The notes under the pieces were generated by a model, which did not search any database, had not been told where the DNA came from, and saw only the letters and a program-made list of their open reading frames with translations. Positions 11,754 to 23,408 of a stretch of DNA of 64,000 nucleotides are shown in pieces (position 1 is the first letter of the stretch; the number at the start of each line of letters is the position of its first letter). Location: assembly GCA_031002005.1 (NCBI GenBank), contig JARYHS010008074.1, positions 279,559,930 through 279,623,929 of the forward strand. Reading direction: 5' to 3'. A program made the position numbers and the translations under genes. This stretch comes from Vandiemenella viatica. Lineage: Eukaryota; Arthropoda; Insecta; Orthoptera; Morabidae.

Positions 11754-11812
11754 AAACAAACAGACGAATTGAGAACCTCCTCCTTTTTTTGAAGTCGGTT
11801 AAAAATAAATGA
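11641..11812 (+). mobile_element. LINE-like 3' tail with internal A36 run
   Basis: Directly after the array comes AAATCGGTTCAAAATTGG, then ATACATAC, 36 A residues (11717-11752), ACAAACAAACAGACG, and a terminal GAACCTCCTCCTTTTTTTG..GTCGGTTAAAA. That last block is a 3'-end sequence I recognise from repeats scattered through many insect genomes. It suggests the 280-bp array is the expanded 3' UTR of a non-LTR retrotransposon or similar element. No reverse transcriptase is found upstream. Confidence 0.5.
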
Positions 11813-12198
11813 ACATACAAGAAAAAAGCAAGAACAAAAAGAAGAATTATAAGAAACAAGCAAAATCTGTTTTTGTGATGTAGGTTCATAGGCTGCAGCC
11901 TACATAGCCTATACCTAAATGCGGTCCTGACAAAAGTGATATCTCATAATCGTTTGAAAATATTCCAGTACGAAATTCAAATAATTGTCTTTATTGTACA
12001 AATTTTTAATAAAATAATTAAGACGCACTTGCATTAATTGTCCATTCCGTAGATAATTTTATTAAAATATTTATAGTTACTGCGTACCACCATAATGTAT
12101 GATAGAGTTTGAAAAAACACAAATGTAGATCAAATAAAAGATAAAAAATGAAGACTTGTTTATTAGGAGCACAACATGCGTTTGCCATTTGGCCTAAT

Positions 12199-12330
12199 AC
12201 ATCCGACTAATCCCATTTCATTGGGATCGGTCCGTCTCTCGGCCAAATTCGGTTGTATTCGGTCGAGCAGCTCGTGTCCAGTGGACGCATGGCAATGCCT
12301 TTATCCTTCTCGGGATTAGTCGGTCATATT
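12199..12330. repeat. Inverted repeat within an ATTCGG-rich block
   Basis: CCGACTAATCCC near 12200 and its exact reverse complement GGGATTAGTCGG near 12320 are about 110 bases apart. The interval and the next 80 bases are full of ATTCGGTC/GATCGGTCC and CCAGTGGACG words. This could be a small MITE or hairpin repeat. No target duplication was found. The flanks 11813-12190 and 12400-14640 hold nothing else I can support. Confidence 0.4.
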
Positions 12331-14639
12331 CGGCCATATTCGGCCCTACAGTAGGTCTGACGATTTCGGTGCCAGTGGACGATCGGTCCCTGACGCTTAG
12401 AAATCCTCAGACAAACGGCATCTTTTTTATGGCAACTAGAAATGAATAGACTATAGTAGGAACAAGGCTGATATATCCTCATCCTGGAAATGCCAGATTT
12501 TTGTCTGGTAACTGATATATTCGCGGCTTTTAAAATGTTGTGCTGATGGTTTATATTCGCTTATAACCTCATACAGTATGAATGTTCTATCTAAATTGAT
12601 AATATTCTGCCAGCGAACCATCTGAACCGTCCTCGCCTACCACAAGCTAAGAAAGTCTGCAGTAAGGTATTGTTCATGTATCATGAACAGCTCTTTCAGA
12701 TCCTATTTCTAGTGTAAAATTAGTAATGTTTTATTTAATCGAAATGCATATTTTTGTATTTTGTCTAAAATTACTCAAATGTTTTATAAAAACAAATAAA
12801 TTTACTATTGATATACTGTGATGTTTCGTGGTCCTTAAAAGTTTTTCGATCTTTTTTTCACCATTTGCACTATGGACGATATCCAAGTAAACAGTGACTC
12901 TTGAAAGTTTAGATGTATCAACTTAACCTACGTACGTAATGAAGATGGATGTAGGCTACGGCAGATTTTAATAACAGTCAAGCAATAAGCTTCCATGTTG
13001 CCCTTGGTGCAACACTGTGACGTTGACTAGTAATACTATTCGCACTGACAGATCTAGCGGCAATTTTCAGCATCGAAAAACTAAAATAATCTAACTTGAC
13101 ACCTTACGCTGTAATTTACGTACCACTTAGTTTGTTGATTTGATCCATCGTCAGCGATGTCAATATCAGTATTAACAGTAGTTGAATACGCTTCCATTTG
13201 ATATGTCTGGTCCGCCAAAATTTTAAATGAATTCACATATATACTTTTCACCAAAAATCAACATCGAAACTTACATGCAATATGGCAAAAATCATATCAT
13301 GTATAGCAGCTGTAAACAGTAACCAACAGTTCTTTTAAAGATTAAAATATCTTACTGGATGTGAAAATAATATTTTTCCATTTATGGATTTTTTATTTAT
13401 GTTAGTCATTATTTAAAATATACACCATTCAAGTTCTGCTTTTCTAGTAAGCTCTTAAAGAAGTGTGTAACTCAATATACGCAAAAATTGGAGAGTTGTA
13501 ACTTCTTTCTCTCGTATATTCCATTCCATCAGAAAGATTTTAATCATGTCGCCAAATTTTCCTTCATTTCTCACCTCTGCTAATTTTTTTGCCAGATTTT
13601 GGTTTGTTCAGATTGTTTATTTAGGTGTACATTTGAGCTGAAGTCGACGTGAATCCAGACACATAGTACGAAAAACATGGATTTCAAAAATTTACCACGA
13701 ACAATGTAACAAGTTTTCAAATTATCAAGAAATTAGTTTTTTTCGCAGCATATCAGTAACATTGTGACGTGGCTTCCAGATTACAGAGCATGACATTAGT
13801 TTAGCGTATTTTATGATAAATGCTTGAACGTTTATTCGGTATATAGAATACTGTATGTGGTAAACATATATTACTTCGATTACAGACCACAGATAGGTTT
13901 TTTCAGTTTAAGTAAGTCGCGGCTAGTTGACATGAAATCAAGTCGCAGATCGTTACAGGGTATATGTGCCTTTTTGAGGAACACACGTGGTACTTTCAAT
14001 AAACACAGTATTATAACTTGAATCCTGAAATATTCTGAGAAACTACGTAATCCTAAGGAATTACAATTGTTACTGAGTTGCATCCTCTGTTCATTCCGAC
14101 ACTTTGTTAATATTTTTATGGAAAACTCAGTTTCAAAAACTGTCGAATGTAAGCTGAGCCACAGGATACGTTTTCAGAGCCTATGAAAGGTAAATGATGT
14201 AGAAAAGAAACATGTTTTGGAGCATATTGTACTCCACTGCCGTATTTGGGATAAGCCAAAAAGCGGACTAATAAATAAAGAAATTGTTTGCTAAATTGAA
14301 CCCTATACGGCTATATTGAACGTACGACACTAGTATTGAAATTCAAGTTAATTAACCGAACCATCCAGCAGATTGTTGTATTGAGATTTCATTCTTAGCG
14401 TAGTAAAAGAAAAATTCACCATGTCTTTCTTTAAGTTTGTGCTTGTCCGGTGAAATTAAGTGAGATGTTTTTATTTTTCGTACATTGTTTTTCTTTCAGT
14501 GAAGATATTTTTCTACGAAGGGCAGCAAACTTCAGCGATTCAGTGAACTATCAGACTGTAATATAGACTATAAACTCATATTTTGGCTCCTGGTTGTCAG
14601 GTCTAAAATTAACACCTTTCTGAGCAGAAGTTGTCATTC

Positions 14640-14900
14640 CTATTTTATGTCAAGGAGAGCGGTTCTGATTGGTGTGATGGGGGTTGGGAGTGGTCGAGGG
14701 CTCCTTGCGGGAGCTGATCGAATGCTTTGCTATTCCGTTTGTTTGCCGAAAGTCTCTGCTGCATTGCGGCGGCGTCCTTTGTTGGGACCGCGCATCGACC
14801 ACTGGCAGCATGCCGATTGCGTGATACACGGATCCCAGTGCGAGATATCAGGCGCACTCCGAAAAGAATATACTCATGTGAGCTCTCTCGCAAGAGGTAC
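14640..14900. other. GC-rich non-coding island C
   Basis: Locally GC-rich (words TGCATTGCGGCGGCGTCC, GGGACCGCGCATCGACC) in an AT-rich background. Three overlapping open frames of 77-119 codons cross it on both strands, a pattern expected from CG-rich sequence rather than a gene. No repeat match within the window. Candidate regulatory island or unrecognised exon. Confidence 0.25.
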
Positions 14901-15505
14901 TGCAGTGGGGAAGTAAAACTATCTGAATCAACTGGCAATGTCTCCTTGCATACAATGTGACACATAATAATACAGTGCCTGTGCACTGCTATAAACCTTT
15001 CCAAGTCAAGATTTCAAGTACCATACTGCGTGATGGCACGATCTTCATCGTGATGGAAGACATAACTGCACCGCTCAGGCTCATATTTCGTTCCATGCTG
15101 AGCGTGAAGAGAGGGACAGTAACATAGATTCATGTTTGTCGTTCATATTTTAGGAATTAAATCAGCATCACCTTGTGACTGATGTACTATGTAAAGGATC
15201 ATAGATAAAAGGAAATATTTTGCACCCATCGTCACAAGAGAATTTCACAGCAGTGTATACGATTCAGTGAAATTGTATACGATATAGAACTATGTTCGGT
15301 AGTTACCTCCTACCATCTTATGGTAGTACACCTGTAGTGCGTAGTATAACAATTGCTTAGTTTGGTTTTAATCATATTCAATCCTACCATTTTTCACTAT
15401 AAAATCTTGTTGCAGTGATTAACGGATAGTTACTGCTAAAGTTCTTGCAACTAATCTTTTTATATGACATTATCCTTATTCGAGATTTATACAAGCTACT
15501 GTATT

Positions 15506-15712
15506 ATAGAAGGGTCTGGCATTCAGGAGGACGTGGGTTCATATCCCCGTTCCGCCATCCAGATTTCGGTTTCCCTTGGCTTCCAGAAATTACTCCATGT
15601 GAATGCCGGGAGTGTCCTTCATATGTCGATGGCCAAATTCCTTCCGATTTCGTGGCTCCTAGTCCACTCCCACCTCTGATGTCGACGATGCATAAAGCTA
15701 TATATACATAAA
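15506..15712 (+). mobile_element. SINE family S1, copy with partial head
   Basis: Matches S1 from the anticodon-side part of the tRNA-like head (GGAGGACGTGGGTTC, a decayed B box) through the body (CCATCCAGATTTCGG, GATGGCCAAATTCC) to the tail (GATGTCGACGATGCATAAAGC). The A-box region is missing or too decayed to see. The open frames across it are not genes. Confidence 0.75.
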
Positions 15713-16231
15713 GATTAAGTAAATTATCAGTTTATGAATGTCAATGGATTTTTATGATTTTTAGGTATTCTTAAATCGTTTCCGAAGGAACCCGGTGATA
15801 AATTTTAGTGAACCTGGTTACCAAAATTGTAATTATTTACAATTAAGAAACTTCAACCTCAGTTTCACGTTATGCTCTCTTTTTATATGAGTGATATACA
15901 TCAATTGAAAAATTACCCATCTTACGTTCTTCCCCATCAGTACAAGCTCTCTCCTGATTCTAATTATATCTCTGTTCATTAGCCCCCTAGCAAGATTAAA
16001 AAAAGGAACAGCATTATTTCAATCCCCGGGAACTTTCACATGGATCACTGCAAGAATTAGATCTATGTTACTACTTCTATAGTTTGATTAATCATATACA
16101 GGATGAAAAAATTCTTATATTCCTTTTCCATTGCATGTTAGAGTTCTATAATTTTTCATTCTGCTCATCTTCTGTGCAAAATTCTTCACATAAGTTTTGA
16201 ACCTAAATATCTATAGCAACTCCCTAAGAGT

Positions 16232-16377
16232 TTTTAAAGTATGCTTCCCGGCATTCACCTGGAGTGATTTGGGGAAATTATTAAAAACCCAAATCTGAAT
16301 GACCCGTACGGGGATTCGTACCCGTGTCCTCCATAATGCGAGGACAGAGCATTACCGCTCACCCAGCACGCTCGGTA
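16232..16377 (-). mobile_element. SINE family S1, 3'-truncated copy
   Basis: On the minus strand it begins with the tRNA-like head (start near ACCGAGCGTGCTGGGTGAGCG at 16377) with a decayed B box (GGGTACGAATCC), then the S1 body up to CCAGGTGAATGCCGGGAAGC, where it stops. The distal tail is absent, unlike the usual 5' truncation. No other feature is supported between 16377 and 17490. Confidence 0.75.
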
Positions 16378-17489
16378 GTTATTTTTATAATTTGCCTTGT
16401 CACCTCGTATGCTCCATCACTTTTTACAGTCTCTCTACTTCTGGAGCCCTTTCTCCTATTAATTTCAGGTTATATTACTTATTATTACCAAGTATTTAAC
16501 TTTCAGCGTTTCTCTTTGCTTGTTTAAAGAGTTAAATAAGTTTTTTCACATTAAAATGTTAGAAGGGCTTTTCCATATTCTGCCATCTTCTAACTCCAAT
16601 CAAGTTGCCCCTTGGTAGATCATTAAGTTGATCTTTTTATATCAGTTTAGATCCTCGTTTAATTTTTCCCTAAACTCTTCTCATTATTTCCTCTTTTACT
16701 ACTTTTTCCATCCTCCTATAATGTTTATGTATTCGTCATTATTTTTATGATTTAACAAAACTCTCCAAGACGTTAATAAGACAAGCTCTCTGATAACAAT
16801 GGGTCTAATGTAAGTTGCAGTTAGCTACTATGCTTGAAGTAAGCTAAAGTTAAGCTTAGGCTGTAATTATAATGACCATGCAGCCAGTAAATAAATATTA
16901 TTTACAGTTTTGGATTTTATGCTGAGGTTGATACAACAGCGTTAGTATCACTAGCTATTGTGCCTGATTTGTTACTAACACAAAACTTTAGTAAATAAGA
17001 TAAGTTCACATTTCCTGAATAGCTTTCTTTTCGCAAGGATGGCTGAATTTACGTAGTAAAAGCAAACCAGAGACAAGTGATAAGTAGGAAAAGACACTCA
17101 GTGGTAAAAGACTATTCTACCGGAATATATTCGTGGATTTTTCAGTTTATTTTAGGAAGATAATTGTATGGTAAATGCCTATTAATGCCGTGGAGTGCTG
17201 CAGTCGAGGTTACAAAAACTTTGCGATCCCAGTACCTGTATTAAAATAGAGGATTCTATTAATAAATCTGTTTATCTATGGTAACCATAATATTGCATTA
17301 AAAAAATTTCTGAGGCATTTTATTCTTAGTTCTGCAGGAAGGAAATATTGATTGAATTGAAAATAAAAATCTTACTACCGCTCTTCTGAATTGCATTTAC
17401 TCTCCTCAATAATGGCGTCTCGGTAACAGATCTGCAATAAGCCAATATATATATATAGATATAAAATACAATCCACAGTAATTATGGTC

Positions 17490-17600
17490 ACGTAGATTAT
17501 ACTTTAAAACAAAGGAAAAAAAATACTGTCTAAATTTGGTTTGCAAAACTGCACCCACTCTTCCCTTTCCCCACTCTTAAGACACATTTACACGTTAAAT
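17490..17600 (-). repeat. Single inverted copy of the 280-bp array unit
   Basis: The reverse complement contains TTTTGCAAACCAAAT, a TAGACAGTATTTTT block, TTTGTTTTAAAGTATA and a purine-rich GGGGAAAGGG block in the same order as the unit of the 10-11.6 kb array. It shows that the unit also exists outside the array as part of a dispersed repeat. Homology fades after about 110 bases. Confidence 0.65.
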
Positions 17601-17869
17601 ACTCATGTGTTTTGCACATATCTCGAAATTGGTAGAGAAATCAGAAAAAGTGGGTGGTGCTGTAGAATGTTTACCAAAATCCGATCAAACGTGATAAAAC
17701 GTTAGAACTCTCATACGCAGCCCCCGAGGCACGCCGGCTGCTGTGGTAGTAATTAATATTATTTTCAAGAAATACAGTATAGGATCGGACGAAAATTGGT
17801 GTAAAACAGTTGTTGTAATAAGAATATTTCTAATTTTATATGTGTGGATGAAACGTTCCACCAAGATCT

Positions 17870-18220
17870 TGAAGTTGACTGGAAGAAAAATGGCGAGGCG
17901 TGTTGTGCGGGTAGGCCGTAAAGCAGAAGGCTCTAGCAGGACGATAAACGGCGGGGCTGCGCCGGTGTGTTAATGCCATTGGGCAATTAGGAGACTCTTT
18001 GCTATCAGCAAAGTGCTTTAGAACGGGGCAGGCGCCGCCATTACTATTCATTTAGCGTCTCTGTGCAGACGGTAATCGCATTACTCAGGCGGCCGATAAG
18101 CCCGCACCGAGTCTGTCTGCACCTCTAATTGCGACACTCGATACCCGCACTTTATAAAACCGCCATCACAGGAGGGCCATAGCGTCTGCGCGTTTTCTTC
18201 GCCATCTCCACCACCTTAAA
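17870..18220. other. GC-rich non-coding island D
   Basis: About 350 bases of GC-rich, non-repetitive sequence. It contains homeodomain-like cores (GCAATTAGG, TCTAATTGCG, GTGTTAATGCC), a GATA word (CGATAAGCC), TTTATAAAACC and CG-rich spacers such as GGCAGGCGCCGCC. The crossing open frames on both strands have no motif. It has the texture expected of an arthropod enhancer or promoter, but nothing in the sequence proves that. Confidence 0.3.
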
Positions 18221-18281
18221 TATGCACTCTTTATAAACACCATATCAAAAAATTATACTTTTTTCGCTATCGATCTCTAGA

Positions 18282-18880
18282 CTGTATTTATGCAATCCTC
18301 CATCTCTTACTGTTTTGTACTAATGTATTCATCTCAACATACAACTTACAACCTACGTCTTCAATTATCTGATTCACACATTCTAGTATTGGTCTTCCCC
18401 TACAGTTCCTTCCCTCGAATTCCCTCCACTAATAAGTTAATCAGCCCCAAAATTCTGTCTTTTATCTGTGAGACTGTTCTATGAACCTATTTTCTCTCTC
18501 GCCATTTCCAAAACACGTTAATTCCGTACCGTACTTAATTCTCAGCATTCTCCAATAGCACCACAATTCAAATATTTCTTTTCTGTTTTTGTTAATAGCT
18601 TTATTCTTTATCTACATCTATGTCATTAAAGGACTGGGGTCAACAAAGGCGAAGGAATTCGGACATGGCCTTTCAAGGAACCATCCACGCATTCGGTGGG
18701 GGTGATTATGAACTATTACTCGAACCCGGGACCTCCCAAATGCAAGACCAGGGAGTTACCGCTCACCCACCATATTCGGTCGAATATTTCAATTTTTTTT
18801 GGTATTCTTTACGTTCAAGCTCTATTTTCATAAAGTGCTGTGCTCCATAAGAGATGTACATTCAAACCCAATGCCATACG
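18282..18880 (-). mobile_element. RTE-like LINE 3' fragment, split by a SINE
   Basis: On the minus strand this aligns with the LINE tail at 57.43-58.04 kb (shared words AAGTGCTGTGCTCCA, TTCAATTATCTG, CCCTCCACTAA, TTCTCAGCATTCT). Those words encode parts of the C-terminal region of RTE/BovB-type reverse transcriptases. The copy is interrupted by a SINE at about 18578-18783 and continues on the other side at GGTATTCTTTACG. It carries many stops and is dead. Confidence 0.75.
18578..18783 (-). mobile_element. SINE family S1 inserted in the LINE fragment
   Basis: Minus-strand S1 copy with tRNA-like head (GGTGAGCGGTAACTCCCTGG and a B-box-like GGGTTCGAGTAAT), body (GGCCATGTCCGAATTCC) and T-rich tail on the plus-strand left. 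The LINE sequence on both sides joins near a short repeat, AATATTTC (about 18569-18576 and 18784-18791), a likely target-site duplication. The SINE is therefore younger than the LINE. Confidence 0.75.
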
Positions 18881-21703
18881 AGTCCAATCTTCTGTAACTG
18901 GGAAAGATATTTACTAGGCATAAAAAACTAAAGCAAAAAAAAAAAACTAATACAGCAAAATAGGTTGCGAATAGGTTTTAACTAAGCTTTTTACGGTTTT
19001 TTACCTTCATTTAAAAAGAACACAAATAGAAAAAGGATGCAAAATAAAGTGACTTAAGCTCAATAATTGCTAAAGCAACACGAAATTGCTGCACGAATCA
19101 CTCAAAACCATAGTTTTTTAAAAGTGAGTTAGTGGAATTTCTGCCCCACGCTGAATTTAGATCTGTCCGTTGAGGACATACGTTACTTGAGCTGAATTGT
19201 GAATCTGCTATGAGTGATCAAATTTATCCTCTGTTTACTTAATCCACTAACAGATTTTAAGTCAAGTTATCCATGGTTTCATTACCACCCTATACTGTCA
19301 AGCGATAATGTGTAGTCGAAAATTTTCTCATGCCTTGCAGCAGAAAAGTTTCGGCGACTTCATTAGCCACTTGTGTCAACTACCTCGTATCACAGCGGTA
19401 TCGTTCGCTCTCACAACTGTCAGATCCTTTCTGCACACGCAAGTAAGGAGCGATGAAAATCTTTACCTGTGCTGGTGAACTTTCGAACACCTTGAATGCC
19501 AGTCCGAGAGTAGAAGTGGTTTAGGCTGCCGTAAAAAACTAGAAATTCCAGAGTGCACATTATTTAAAGCCTATTGCTACATCGTTATATCCATCTCCAA
19601 GAATACTCAAAGTAGTCGCACCAATTAAATCTGACTATGAGAAAGCACAGACGAAGCTGCAGCAGAAGCATGAGAAGAGAGGTCTGATGGGTTGTGGCCA
19701 CTGAGAGACGCTGTCTCGTCACTACACGTTATACTGCACACAGCAGTCGCAGATTCTCTAACGGTGGGAATAACCGGAAGATTTCAAGAAGCGTCTCGAC
19801 ATCTTTGATCTGTTGCATCATGTATTTCAGAGGTGTTGGTAATTAATGGTTTCCTATTTCACACAACACTCTTTGTTTTTCAATAACGATAAACATATGT
19901 AACTTTGTATATTACTTTTAAGCTACTTAGATTTTATTCATGATTATTAATTTGTATCAGTGATACTGAATCGTTACACCGTTCGTATCCATTTTTTTAT
20001 AAATTAATGATAAAAAAATCACGATTATGTAAATTTAGTTATATTTTCAAATCCTTTTTTGTTTATACTTTTCCATAATGTTGATTCATTTGTAAAATTT
20101 GTGCCATATTTTGGTAACATAATGGCGGTGATTTAGGCGAAGGTAAACAGCTGGGTACTTCTAGTAAGTAACTGACAAATATTACGTCATGCTAGACGAA
20201 GAGTCCTGAGAGAGGAAAAATGCTTTCAGCGTAAGACAGAAATCAAGTCAAAGTTTCTGTCATGTAAGCGTCAGGGAGAAGTGGTGAAGTGCAGAAAGCA
20301 CCAGTAAGGCAGACAGACCTCGTTCCAATTATCTGTACATGGAGTACTGTAGTTAGTAAGTGCAAAAGGTCATTACAAGTGAGTTAGAGGAAGTGAACAT
20401 TCTAAAATATCAAACTGTTAAGAGATATCGATCAAGTTATAATGGTTTAAAGAAAAATTGCCGAGTAAAAATGGAAAGGCATAAGCGTATAGATGCTAAA
20501 AGATGCATGAAACACTAATAAAATTTTGTATTTGAAATATATAAGAATGCGATGTTCGATATTCGACACTTTTTTACTATTACTCTACTGCCTTGCGCAG
20601 TGATTTTAATGATTGAATATTGAGACATAGGGGGGGTTGCACTCGCAAACAGGTGAGGGCTCATATCCGCTTGTTAGGAATGCGAGAGCAGGCATGGCGG
20701 TCTTGTACAAGGCCCCCATAGCGGTGCTTAAGAGGGAAAGTCCACCTTCCCATGTAAGACGGCTAGCAATCTGGTCGTAGCAAGTCGAAAGCTGTTATGC
20801 TAGCTCCATATATGAATCCTGAATAAAAGGTCAACTAGGATGCATCTTGTTGCTGCGAGTTTTAATTTTCTATTCACAACTTGACGTAAGAAGAGAAGAG
20901 AAATATTAATGCTATTGCAAAGGGATTTCTATGAGAGGCTTCGTGAAGAATGGTTCCAGCCTTAGTGTGAGCCGATTCATGTTGATGTTAGATAGGGTTG
21001 ATTGTGTTACGACCAGAGAAATGTGATGAAAGTTTGCTGGTCAAACAGGTTTTTTTTTATCGTTCTATACAGGCTCTAATTGTTAAGGCTGATGGTGTCG
21101 GTGACAATTACGCATAAGTATCAACGTCGTTGCTACGTTTGTACTCCAATTGAAATCCAAAAACTGAGTTCTCCCCAATCCGCCCCGATTGCACGAAACG
21201 TCGAGTATCATAAAATAATATTCATTAGACTTGCGCATAATAGTTCGCGAAGGGGAGCGCTCAGTTTAGTTTTCAGCTCCCTCGCGAACTAGTTCGCTCT
21301 TTTAGTTCGTTAGTTCGCTTCTCGAATTCAGAGAAACAGATCGTACGTTCGCCTTGCTATCGCTACTGCACGTGCTATTTTGTTTGTTATGTCAGTTTTA
21401 TTAGGACATAATAATTTTTTTGTCGTTTCTAAATGGAATTTAACATGACCTTCTTAACAAAAGTTATTGCTTAATAATAGCACTTTCAAATTACATTAGC
21501 ATGAACAGTTGGCGCCGATAAACCAAAGTGCTCATTGTCCTTTACACAAATGGGTAAATTGAATAATTGTGCTGTTTTTACTATTTACTTTACATGCATT
21601 CGTAGAATATTAATTTTTTTAATGGATTTGTCTATTAGTTCAATGAAGAAACATTTATTATAAAAGGCGCTAATGATCCTGCCGTCGACGCGCCCTTAAA
21701 CCC

Positions 21704-21704
21704 C

Positions 21705-21789
<85 letters not shown>
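21704..21789. repeat. (CAA)n microsatellite
   Basis: About 86 bases of uninterrupted CAA/ACA triplets inside hAT-2. Its purity contrasts with the decayed surroundings and suggests recent slippage expansion. In frame it would encode polyasparagine, polyglutamine or polythreonine, but no gene surrounds it. Confidence 0.95.
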
Positions 21790-22892
21790 TTACTTAAAAA
21801 ATATTATAAACGCGTTTATTTTGATGAATTAAAATACCCGTTTATAAGTAATCAGCTTTTTTATATAAATAAAGTTTTGGAAATCATGGACAAAATATAA
21901 TTCTACTATTGGCAACAACTTAAGTACTGTATTACAGAAATAGTATTACCTATATTATTAAGAAAAATAACATTAATACTTCCAATGTGATGCCTAATAA
22001 TTAGACATATAAAAATAACAGTGACCCTTGAATGAGAAAGTGGTAGCAATAACGAAAGTGCGTAAATTTTCAGTGAATTGAAAGTCATTGAGCTATTATT
22101 TTATTAGTGAAGAGGAGAATAATCCAACACACATTCACAATTTTTTGGCGACGAATTGAACTGATGAAGACACAAAAGTTAAAATCTTTTTGAATTTCGC
22201 AAGTCATTTCTTTCATCACTATCACAAAGCTGTTAACCAACAGACTGAGATAAGTATTATATTATGTCAGCTTTAAAATCAGCGCTAGAAAAATGTAAAA
22301 GATACTGTTTCTTTGGTTAAGAAAACAAGAAAAAGCCTTTAGAAACCAAATTCTCCACAGAAAGTGATAATATAAAAAAATAATGCTCTAGTATTCGATG
22401 ATAAATGTCTGGAGTATCTTAGTAAATAGTTAGATTTTAATTAAAGCAATTGGCTATACAAAATCCAAAAATTAAATTCAAATCACAGGGTTTCATTTGA
22501 TGACCGTGAGACTATATTAGAGGTTATAAATTTGCGAGAAAAAATGAATATCAAAGTGAACAAACTGTACTCTGAAATAACAATATTATACGAAATCCAG
22601 GTAAAAGTAAGAGAAGTATTTCATGAATAAAAAATGAGCTTTTTCTCGAAATTAATTTGACAACTGAAAGCGATAAAGTATATGACAATTTTACTGTAGA
22701 CAAAAAAGAATTAAAGATGAAAGAAATGCAAAAAATATAGCTTAAAAAATGAAATAGTAAAAACATACCTTTTTATCATTTTCTACTCTTTCGTAAAATA
22801 TTATATTTTTGAAGTGTAGCATATTTTTATAGGTTATTCTTTTTAAAAATTCCTACCATCAACCGAAAAAATATTGGAAACCCTAGCTGCGA

Positions 22893-23092
22893 ATGGTGCT
22901 AGTTCGCGAACGGTAGCGCTCAATTTAGTTCGCGAACGGTACCGCTCAGTTTAGTTCGCGACCGACAGCGCTCAGCTTAGTTCGCGAACGGTACCGCTCT
23001 CTTTAGTTCCCGACCGGGAGCGCTCTGTTTAGTTCGCGAACGGTACCGCTCTCTTTAGTTCGCGACCGGGAGCGCTTTGTTTAGTTCGCGAA
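22893..23092 (+). repeat. 26-bp tandem array with TTCGCGAA cores
   Basis: About seven to eight copies of a 26-bp unit of the form AGTTCGCGAACGGTACCGCT plus CAGTTT. Most copies contain the palindrome TTCGCGAA, and alternate copies carry the CGACCGGGAGCGCT variant, so a 52-bp higher-order period is visible. The same words occur at both ends of hAT-2. These are probably amplified transposase-binding (subterminal) repeats. Confidence 0.85.
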
Positions 23093-23408
23093 CTAGGTCC
23101 TCCAAGACAGCTCGCTCGCTCGTTTTGCTAGCGCTACTGCACGCGCTCTCTTGTTTGTTATGGTAGTTGTGGTTATCGATGGTTGTCTTTTGATTGTTAA
23201 TGGGATCAAAGTGTATTTTATTTTCACACTCCACGTTAAATTTCCGTTTGTGACTTCTGCAATAATTATTAATGTTGCACAATTTTTCTTTTATTTTTAT
23301 ATCTGTGTCTTCAGTGAAATGTGTCCACAAGGAACTGTGTTTCCTTTTAGATAATAAACTAAAACAAAAGTTGGTCTTCGGGAAAGGATCCAACGAACTA
23401 AGGAACAA
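23055..23408 (-). pseudogene. Decayed BED-finger-like N-terminus of a hAT transposase
   Basis: The 117-codon frame contains SLWTHFTEDTDIK followed by LCNINN and later HKRKFNVEC. BED zinc fingers of hAT transposases have W-x2-F followed by C-x2-C and a His pair. Here the W, F and one Cys are visible, the second Cys is replaced, and no His pair is in register. It lies at the right end of hAT-2 reading inward, the right place for the 5' end of the transposase gene. The assignment is tentative; the rest of the gene is not recognisable. Confidence 0.4.

Noticed and set aside
11672..11889. Phe-rich peptides on the minus strand
   Set aside because: They are the translation of the A36 run of a repeat tail.
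19118..19146. Right terminal repeat of the transposon that starts at 9782
   Set aside because: The word GGAATTTCTGCCCCACGCTG resembles such an end, but it is 9 kb away with several unrelated elements between; at best a separate decayed fragment.
20620..20690. Another tRNA-like SINE head (GGGCTCATATCC)
   Set aside because: Poor B box, no A box at a sensible distance, no second copy.
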